DNA from: Candidatus Hydrogenedentota bacterium
Lineage (GTDB): Bacteria; Hydrogenedentota; Hydrogenedentia; Hydrogenedentales; CAITNO01
Reading direction: 5' to 3'
NCBI GenBank assembly: GCA_012730045.1
Contig: JAAYBR010000063.1
Span: 1 to 47,397, forward strand
DNA: 47,397 bases
Made by a program: the position numbers and the translations under genes. Of the stretch, positions 42,266 through 47,397 are shown piece by piece (the first letter of the stretch is position 1; the number at the start of each line of letters is the position of its first letter). The notes under the pieces were generated by a model. It was not told the origin of the DNA and ran no database searches. It saw only the letters and a program-made list of their open reading frames with translations.

Positions 42266-44011
42266 ATGTCAGGCATGAAGCGTGTGTGGGCCGTGTTTGG
42301 GGCGGTGTGTGTGCTGGCGGCGGGCGCCCTGGCCCAGGGCGCACCGGGACTCGCCCCCGTGAACCCCGCCTTTGAGGCGTGGCAGGCGGGCAAGTCCGCC
42401 GGCGGCGGACACGGCTACATCCCGTCCCCCGTGGACTGGTCGCATCTCGCCCCGTACATGGCGGGCAAGGCCGACCCGCCGGCGTCTTACAACCTGCGCG
42501 CCCTCGGCTTTGTCACCCCCGTGAAGAGCCAGTCGGTGTGCGGTGCCTGCTGGTCCTTCGCCGCCTGCGGCGCCATGGAGGCGTGGCTCAAGCGCTTCGA
42601 GGGCGCCACCTGGGACTTCTCGGAAAACCACATGAAGAACACCCACGGGTTTGACTGGTCCTCCTGCGACGGCGGAAACAACGACATTGCCAACGCCTAC
42701 CTCACCCGGGGGACCGGGCCGCTGAACGAGGTGGACGACCCGTACAATGCGATGGCGCAGACGCCGCCCGCACCCGGGGCGGCGGTGCAGAAACTGCTCA
42801 CCCGCTCCCGCGTGTTCTCCCTGGGAACCGGCGGCGACCGCACGGCGGTGCAGAACGCCCTGATGGAGCACGGCGCGCTGTCCATCCCCATGACCTGGAA
42901 CGATGCGGCCTACGACGACGGCACGGACACGTATTACTACAGCGGTGACGGCCTGCAGCCGGGCGATGGCGGCCACATGGTGACGCTGGTGGGCTGGGAC
43001 GATGCGAAGGTTGTCCCCGGGGTGGCGGAGCCGGGCGCGTGGTACTGCAAAAACAGCTGGAGCACCGGCTGGGGCGACGGCGGTTACTTTCACATCTCCT
43101 ACCAGGACACCCAGGCGATTTCCGAGGCCTACGCCTTCACGGACATCGCCGCGCCGACGGCCTACGGCCGCATTTACCAGCATGACCCGCTCGGCATGAC
43201 CTCGGGCTTCGGGTACACGGGGCTGGGCGTCATTTTCGGGGCGAACGTTTTCACGGCTGCGGAGACGGGCGAAATCGCCGCCGTCGGCACCTATGCCCGC
43301 GTTCCGGGCATGCAGCTCCAGATCACGGTGTACCGGGGCGGCTATTCCAACGGCTTCTCCAACCAGGCTGCCACAGTCTCCACCACGGCGGACGACGCCG
43401 GATACCTCATCGTCCCCCTGCCGACCCCGGCCGCCTTCACGGCGGGCCAGCTGTTCTCCGTGGTCGTCCGCTACACCGCCGCGGGGTACGACTATCCCCT
43501 GCCGGTCGAGATGAATATTTCCGGGTATTCGTCGGCTGCGGCGGCCTCCGCCGGCCAGGGGTATTTCAGCGACAGCGGCGTCATCTACCAGGACATGCAC
43601 GTTGACGGCTACGCGAACGCCAGCGTCTGCATCAAGGCCTACGCGAAGTCCACGGCGGTGACGCCCGGGGCGGTGATCTACGGCACCTCCAAGGTGGAGT
43701 CGGGCGCCCCGCTCACCCTGCGCGCCGTCGCTTCGGGAACGACCGGCGCCGTGTCCTACCAGTGGCGCAAGGGCGCGTCCGACCTCTCCGGCGAGACGGC
43801 GTCCACCCTGCACTTCGACGCGGTGAACGACACCCATGCCGGGGTGTACCGGGTGGCCGTCACGGATGCCAGCAAGGCCGTGACCGTCAGCGACCCGTTC
43901 ATGGTGGAGGTGCTCGCGCCCGGATCGCTGTCCGCGGCGAACGCGGCGGGGCTGGCGCTGATGGTGTCGCTCATGGGGTTGCTGGGGCTGCGCCGCGTGC
44001 GGCGCGCGTGA
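42266..44011 (+). CDS. Exported papain-like (C1A) peptidase with Ig-like domain and C-terminal anchor
   Basis: This 581-residue protein has a signal peptide (MSGMKRVWAVFGAVCVLAAGALA). The C1A catalytic domain covers residues about 65-295. QSVCGACWSF gives Cys95, GGHMVTLVGWDD gives His237 and YCKNSWSTGWGDGGYF gives Asn263, so the catalytic set is complete. There is no obvious propeptide of normal length. A beta-rich lectin-like region follows (about 300-470), then an Ig-like domain (about 475-555, VSYQWRKGASDLSGETASTL). The last 30 residues hold a hydrophobic helix and an RRVRRA tail, resembling the C-terminal sorting signals of exosortase-type systems, but without a PEP motif. I chose ATG 42266 because GGGAG at 42254-42258 precedes it; 42239 is an alternative. 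Confidence 0.82.
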   Translation: MSGMKRVWAVFGAVCVLAAGALAQGAPGLAPVNPAFEAWQAGKSAGGGHGYIPSPVDWSHLAPYMAGKADPPASYNLRALGFVTPVKSQSVCGACWSFAACGAMEAWLKRFEGATWDFSENHMKNTHGFDWSSCDGGNNDIANAYLTRGTGPLNEVDDPYNAMAQTPPAPGAAVQKLLTRSRVFSLGTGGDRTAVQNALMEHGALSIPMTWNDAAYDDGTDTYYYSGDGLQPGDGGHMVTLVGWDDAKVVPGVAEPGAWYCKNSWSTGWGDGGYFHISYQDTQAISEAYAFTDIAAPTAYGRIYQHDPLGMTSGFGYTGLGVIFGANVFTAAETGEIAAVGTYARVPGMQLQITVYRGGYSNGFSNQAATVSTTADDAGYLIVPLPTPAAFTAGQLFSVVVRYTAAGYDYPLPVEMNISGYSSAAAASAGQGYFSDSGVIYQDMHVDGYANASVCIKAYAKSTAVTPGAVIYGTSKVESGAPLTLRAVASGTTGAVSYQWRKGASDLSGETASTLHFDAVNDTHAGVYRVAVTDASKAVTVSDPFMVEVLAPGSLSAANAAGLALMVSLMGLLGLRRVRRA

Positions 44012-44037
44012 CCACCCCCCGGGCCGCCTGAGAACGC

Positions 44038-45312
44038 CTAGCGGTTGTCCGTGTGGACCGGGCGCCCGTCGCAGAAGACGTGTTTTACCCGCCCGGTCAG
44101 CGTGTGGCCGATATAGGGGGAGTTCGCGCTCTTGGAGCCGAAGTCCGCCAGGGTGACGGTCCACTGCTCCTCCGGGTCGAACACGGTGACGTCCGCCGGG
44201 CCGTCCGGGCGGAGGCATCCCGCCTCAAGCGAGCAGACCCTCGCGCCGCCGAGGGTCATGAGCTCCACGGCCCGCTCCAGCGTGATGTGCCCCGGTTTCA
44301 CCAGGTGGGTGACGGTCAGGGCCAGCATGGTCTCCAGCCCGATGATCCCGAAGGGGGCGAGCTGGAACTCCACATCCTTCTCAGCGCGGGTGTGCGGGGC
44401 GTGGTCCGTGGCGATGTTGTCCAGGGTGCCGTCCTGGAAGCCCGCGATGATGGCGGCGATGTCCTCCTCCTCGCGGAGGGGGGGGTACATCTTGGCGTGG
44501 GTGTTGAATCCCATGGCGGCGGCGGCGGTGAGGCTCCAGTAGTGGGGGGCGGACTCGGCGGTCACGCGCGCGCCGCGCTTTTTGGCGTCGCGGACGATCT
44601 GCACGCCGCCCGCGGTGGAGATGTGCTGGATGTGGATGCGGGCGTCCGCCAGCTCGGCCAGGCGGATGTTCCGGTCAATGCGGATCTCCTCGGCCTCGCG
44701 GGGGATGCCGCAGACGCCCATGAGCATGGAGTGGCGGCCCTCGTGCATCGTGCCGCCGTCGCTGAGGTCCTCGTCCTGGCAGTGGGCGAGGTAGGGCAGG
44801 CCGACCATGCCGGCGTACTCCAGCACGCGCCGCATGACGGCGCTGCTGCGGATGTCGCGCCCGTCGTCCGTGACGGCCACGGCCCCCGCCTCCCTCAGCT
44901 CCGCCATCTCCGTCAGCTCCTCGCCTTTCATGCCCTTGGTGGCGCAGGCGGCGGGGCGCACCTTGATGCAGGCGGTCTCCCGCGCGCGCCGGGTCACCAG
45001 CTCCACGAGCCCCGCGTTGTCAATCGGCGGGTTCGTGTTGGCCATGGTCACCACGGTGGTCACGCCGCCGCGGGCCGCGGCGCGACTGCCGGAGGCAATG
45101 GTCTCCTTCGACTCGAAACCGGGCTCGCGGAAGTGGACCTGGATGTCCACGAGACCGGGGCACACCACGAGGCCGCGCGCGTCGAGGGTCTCGTCGCCGC
45201 GCAGGGACTTCCCCATTTCGCGGACGCGGCCGTCGGCGACCAGCACGTCCATCGTCTCGGAGAGGCCGGAGGCCGGGTCCACCACATGTCCGTTTGCGAT
45301 CACAAGGCTCAT
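44038..45312 (-). CDS. pyrC: Dihydroorotase, type I
   Basis: This 424-residue amidohydrolase cyclises N-carbamoyl-aspartate to dihydroorotate, step three of pyrimidine synthesis. Motifs: PGLVDIQVHFREPG, ANTNPPIDN, VTDDGRDIRSSAVMRR (Asp in place of the carbamylated lysine), AHCQDEDLSDGG, IHIQHISTAGGV and IATDHAPHTRAEK. The first histidine of the usual HxH pair is glutamine (QVH); this variant occurs in some other type I enzymes as I recall, so activity may persist. The start is 21 bp after pyrB ends. The convergent protease gene ends 26 bp away. Confidence 0.93.
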   Translation of the reverse strand: MSLVIANGHVVDPASGLSETMDVLVADGRVREMGKSLRGDETLDARGLVVCPGLVDIQVHFREPGFESKETIASGSRAAARGGVTTVVTMANTNPPIDNAGLVELVTRRARETACIKVRPAACATKGMKGEELTEMAELREAGAVAVTDDGRDIRSSAVMRRVLEYAGMVGLPYLAHCQDEDLSDGGTMHEGRHSMLMGVCGIPREAEEIRIDRNIRLAELADARIHIQHISTAGGVQIVRDAKKRGARVTAESAPHYWSLTAAAAMGFNTHAKMYPPLREEEDIAAIIAGFQDGTLDNIATDHAPHTRAEKDVEFQLAPFGIIGLETMLALTVTHLVKPGHITLERAVELMTLGGARVCSLEAGCLRPDGPADVTVFDPEEQWTVTLADFGSKSANSPYIGHTLTGRVKHVFCDGRPVHTDNR

Positions 45313-45333
45313 GGAAGGGCTCCTTGAAAAAGG

Positions 45334-46314
45334 CTATCTTGCGGCGCCGCCGCTGTTCGCCAGCAGGTGCATCACGGCCATGCGCACGGCGACGCCGTTG
45401 GTCACCTGCTGGAGGATGACGCTGCGCGGGCCGTCGGCGACCTCGGCGGACAGCTCCAGGTCGCGGTTGATGGGGCCGGGGTGCATGACAATGGCGTGGT
45501 CGGGGGCGCTCTTCAGGCTCTCCGCGTCAATGCGGAAGAGCTTGATGTACTCGCGGAGGCTGGGGAAGAGCGCCTTGGCCTGGCGCTCCAGCTGGATGCG
45601 CAGGGAGTAGACGACATCGGCGTCCTCCAGCGCCTCCTTCAGGCGGTGGGTCACCCCCACGCCGTAGCGTTCCAGCTCGCGCGGCACCAGCGTGCTCGGC
45701 CCGCAGACCGTCACCTTCGCGCCGAGTTTCAGCAGCGCGTGGATGTCGCTCCGGGCGACCCGGCTGTGCTCCACATCGCCCACAATCGCCACCTTGATCC
45801 CGTCCAGCACCGCGTCGGGGTTGCCCGTGCGGCGGCGGACACTCTCGCGCATGGTGTAGCAGTCGAGCAGCGCCTGGGTCGGGTGCTCGTGGCGGCCGTC
45901 GCCCGCGTTGATGATGTGGGACCGGTGGCTGCCCGCCAGCAGGTGGGGCGCGCCGGCGCAGCTGTGGCGGATCACCGTGATGTCCGCCCGCATCGCCTCG
46001 ATGTTCGCCAGCGTGTCGTGCAGGGTCTCGCCCTTCACGGAGCTGGAGGTGGACGACGCGACGGCCAGCGTGTCCGCGCTCAGCCGCTTGGCCGCCAGCT
46101 CGAAGGAGGACCGGGTGCGCGTGCTGGGCTCGTGGAACCACAGCACGACCAGCCGCCCCTGGAGCAGGGGCACCTTCTTGATGCCGCTGGCGCGCTGGGA
46201 CACGGCGCCGAACTGGGGCGCGGCGTCCAGCACCATCTCGATCTCCTCGCGGGTCAGGTCGGCGATGCCCACGAGGTCCTTGCGTGTCCACACGGCGTGC
46301 GTCGTCCCCGCCAT
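45334..46314 (-). CDS. pyrB: Aspartate carbamoyltransferase catalytic subunit
   Basis: This 326-residue protein catalyses the committed step of pyrimidine synthesis, carbamoyl phosphate plus aspartate. Carbamoyl-phosphate motif FHEPSTRTRSSFELAAKRL, the SSVKGETLHDT segment, VIRHSCAGAPHLL, DGRHEHPTQALLD and VMHPGPINRDLEL are all present. No pyrI regulatory chain is seen. It sits between pyrR and pyrC with 19-21 bp gaps. It is slightly longer than many ATCases at the N-terminus. Confidence 0.97.
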   Translation of the reverse strand: MAGTTHAVWTRKDLVGIADLTREEIEMVLDAAPQFGAVSQRASGIKKVPLLQGRLVVLWFHEPSTRTRSSFELAAKRLSADTLAVASSTSSSVKGETLHDTLANIEAMRADITVIRHSCAGAPHLLAGSHRSHIINAGDGRHEHPTQALLDCYTMRESVRRRTGNPDAVLDGIKVAIVGDVEHSRVARSDIHALLKLGAKVTVCGPSTLVPRELERYGVGVTHRLKEALEDADVVYSLRIQLERQAKALFPSLREYIKLFRIDAESLKSAPDHAIVMHPGPINRDLELSAEVADGPRSVILQQVTNGVAVRMAVMHLLANSGGAAR

Positions 46315-46333
46315 GGCGTTCCGCGCTCCTTCC

Positions 46334-46918
46334 TTAGTCGTTCATTTCCGCCCGCCGTTCCTGCCGCAGCAGCAGGACCGCGTCCTCGTCGTCGGTCTCG
46401 CGCAGGCGGACCGAGACCCACTCGTCCGCCCCCGTGGCGATGCTGTAGCCCAGGTAGTCCGCCTGGATCGGCAGCTCGCGCCCCCCCCGGTCCACCAGAC
46501 AGGCCAGCTGGATGCGCCGGGGCCTGCCATAGTCCATCACCTCGTCCAGGGCGGCGCGGATCGTGCGCCCCGCCGCCAGCACATCGTCCACCAGCAGCAC
46601 CGTCCGGTCGTCCACCGAAAAGTCGAAATGCGTCTCCCCCTTCAGCAGCGGCACCGCCGCGCCCGTGCGCACGTCGTCCCGGTACATCGTGGTGGCCAGC
46701 GAGCCCACGGGCGGCGTTGTGCCGGTGTACTCGCCGATGAGCGCCGCCAGGCGGTCGGCCAGGGGCCGCCCCCGGCGGAGAATGCCCAGCAGCGCCAGCT
46801 CTCCGATGTCCGGGTTCGCGTCGCAGATGGCCAGGGCCAGGCTCCGGACCGTCGCCGCCAGGGCGTCCCGGTCCATCAGCACCGTGCTCTCGACCTCAAA
46901 GTCCTTGTCCGGCGTCAT
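46334..46918 (-). CDS. pyrR: PyrR, pyrimidine operon attenuator / uracil phosphoribosyltransferase
   Basis: This 194-residue protein has the type I phosphoribosyltransferase fold. LGILRRGRPLADRLA, a DDVRTG segment and the PRPP-binding loop TVLLVDDVLAAGRTIRAALD are typical of PyrR, as is the RPRRIQLACLVDRGGRELPI block. PyrR binds UMP- or UTP-responsive RNA in pyr leaders and promotes termination; many also have weak uracil phosphoribosyltransferase activity. The gene is first in the operon, and its own leader carries a terminator hairpin ending about 18 nt before the start codon, so autoregulation by attenuation is likely. The ATG at 46918 has a GGAG site; upstream in-frame starts would cross the hairpin. 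Confidence 0.93.
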   Translation of the reverse strand: MTPDKDFEVESTVLMDRDALAATVRSLALAICDANPDIGELALLGILRRGRPLADRLAALIGEYTGTTPPVGSLATTMYRDDVRTGAAVPLLKGETHFDFSVDDRTVLLVDDVLAAGRTIRAALDEVMDYGRPRRIQLACLVDRGGRELPIQADYLGYSIATGADEWVSVRLRETDDEDAVLLLRQERRAEMND

Positions 46919-46936
46919 AGGGGGTGCTCCATACAG

Positions 46937-46969
46937 AAAAAACGCCTTCCCAGCCCGGGCTGAGAAGGC
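46937..46969 (-). terminator. Attenuator hairpin in the pyrR leader
   Basis: Read on the minus strand, GCCTTCTCAGCCCGGGCTGGGAAGGC (positions 46969 to 46944) forms a stem with a short loop, and six Ts follow (46942-46937). It lies between the promoter (47043-47072) and the pyrR start (46918), so it must act inside the transcript, consistent with PyrR-dependent attenuation. Confidence 0.82.
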
Positions 46970-47020
46970 CGCTTGTCGCGGGCCGGCTGTCGGCGCAACG
47001 CTGTGTGCATATTCGCTCCC

Positions 47021-47035
47021 GTGCGCTCCGCGCAC
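47021..47035 (-). promoter_or_regulatory. 5' leader hairpin of the pyr operon
   Basis: GTGCGC-loop-GCGCAC is a perfect 6-bp stem with a 3-nt loop at the start of the leader RNA. It may be part of an antiterminator or PyrR-binding structure, but the known PyrR-binding consensus is not obvious. Confidence 0.4.
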
Positions 47036-47042
47036 CGGCGTA

Positions 47043-47072
47043 AATATAGGAAACCGGACCGCCCCGTGTCAA
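47043..47072 (-). promoter_or_regulatory. Strong promoter of the pyrR-pyrB-pyrC operon
   Basis: On the minus strand, perfect TTGACA (47072-47067), 18-bp spacer, TATATT (47048-47043). A transcript would start near 47035, giving a leader of about 115 nt. Confidence 0.72.
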
Positions 47073-47109
47073 CCTGGACCGGGTGGGGGGCCGCCGCGGG
47101 GAAGAGGGG

Positions 47110-47140
47110 TCCGCAGATTGCGCAGATGTTCGCAGATTGG
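47110..47140. repeat. Short tandem CGCAGATTG repeat
   Basis: CCGCAGATTGCGCAGATGTTCGCAGATTG is about three units of the CGCAGATT phrase that is widespread in many environmental genomes. Confidence 0.65.
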
Positions 47141-47225
47141 GGGGAAAGAGGGGGAGAAAAGCGGCCGATCGGGAGACCGGCGTGCCCAGGGGGGGGTAAC
47201 CTTCGGCGGTGCACAGAGCGAAGCT

Positions 47226-47371
47226 CCTTGGAGTGCGGCAGCTTGCTGCCGCCTTTCTTCGCGCGGGCTTGCCCGCGCGCGGGGTTCCGTGACGAACTTG
47301 GGCGGGACGTTTTTCCGAATCTTTCGCGGGCCCCGGTCTGGAAGGCGCAAGCAAGCTTGCGCACTCCAAGG
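47226..47371. repeat. Nested inverted repeat with CCTTGGAGTGCG outer arm
   Basis: The arm 47226-47253 faces 47344-47371. Outer bases pair perfectly (CCTTGGAGTGCG with CGCACTCCAAGG). The inner cores differ: GCGGCAGCTTGCTGCCGC and GCGCAAGCAAGCTTGCGC, each self-complementary. Between them is another palindrome, GCGCGGGCTTGCCCGCGC (47261-47278). No gene is seen from 47075 to the end. Confidence 0.87.
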
Positions 47372-47397
47372 CGCGCGTTGCGCGCGGGGGGCACGGA

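Noticed and set aside
45118-45162. Dihydroorotase with Gln for the first histidine of the HxH zinc motif, as a possible inactive enzyme
   Set aside because: As I recall, other type I dihydroorotases carry the QVHFREPG form, and all other motifs are intact in a normal pyr operon.

Overview
The window is 47.4 kb of GC-rich bacterial chromosome with ordinary bacterial signals: Shine-Dalgarno sites, ATG and GTG starts, and housekeeping genes (leuS, hisS, rplM-rpsI, pyrR-pyrB-pyrC, an exonuclease III gene). Several traits point to an uncultivated PVC-like or Hydrogenedentota-type heterotroph. These are a lipoprotein with a PKD domain and a long Gly-Glu linker, large secreted glycan-active enzymes, malectin domains, a secreted ceramidase-like protein, and intergenic regions full of short text-like repeats. 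The lineage call is an inference from memory of such genomes, not a measured placement. I saw no rRNA, tRNA, CRISPR array, IS element or phage module.

Layout. 0-1.6 kb: exonuclease III and a PduO-type cobalamin adenosyltransferase. 1.9-4.7 kb: a tightly overlapping three-gene operon of a tetraether-synthase-like (Tes/MJ0619-like) radical SAM enzyme, an ICMT/PEMT-like membrane methyltransferase and a divergent Lgt-like membrane protein. I regard this as the best candidate for an undescribed lipid-modifying system. 4.9-6.8 kb: four tandem paralogues of a small three-helix membrane protein. 7.0-10.4 kb: a surface-glycan cluster (GT4, GT4, GT2). 10.5-11.5 kb: rplM-rpsI with a good promoter and terminator. 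11.7-17.7 kb: a ceramidase-like exported protein (minus strand), then an 1118-residue exported protein with two malectin domains followed at once by nagA. 17.9-20.7 kb: a membrane-anchored protein with an Ala-Pro-Glu tail and a small lipoprotein. 20.9-23.1 kb: a UDP-glucose dehydrogenase-like protein without its catalytic cysteine, and a double-hotdog MaoC-like protein. 23.3-26.4 kb: an exported GH2 enzyme with a C-terminal F5/8C-like domain. 26.6-29.1 kb: leuS. 29.1-31.9 kb: a repeat-rich island around an AT-richer AlbA_2/Schlafen-like gene and a broken fibronectin-III fragment. 31.9-36.6 kb (minus): a class II aldolase, a zinc dehydrogenase and an SDR in one coupled operon, then hisS. 37.5-44.0 kb: a Nudix hydrolase, a 669-residue polytopic membrane protein, a PKD lipoprotein and a papain-like protease with a C-terminal anchor. 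44.0-47.1 kb (minus): the pyrimidine operon pyrR-pyrB-pyrC with a terminator in its leader.

How the parts fit together. The gene set suits a scavenger of complex glycans: secreted hydrolases and carbohydrate-binding modules outside, and NagA plus a sugar-phosphate aldolase/dehydrogenase operon inside. It also invests in envelope modification through the Tes-like lipid operon and the glycosyltransferases. Two regulatory themes are visible. Extended -10 promoters (TGn before the -10 hexamer) recur upstream of many genes. Nested-palindrome repeats, all built on one plan but with different core sequences, sit at several gene borders.
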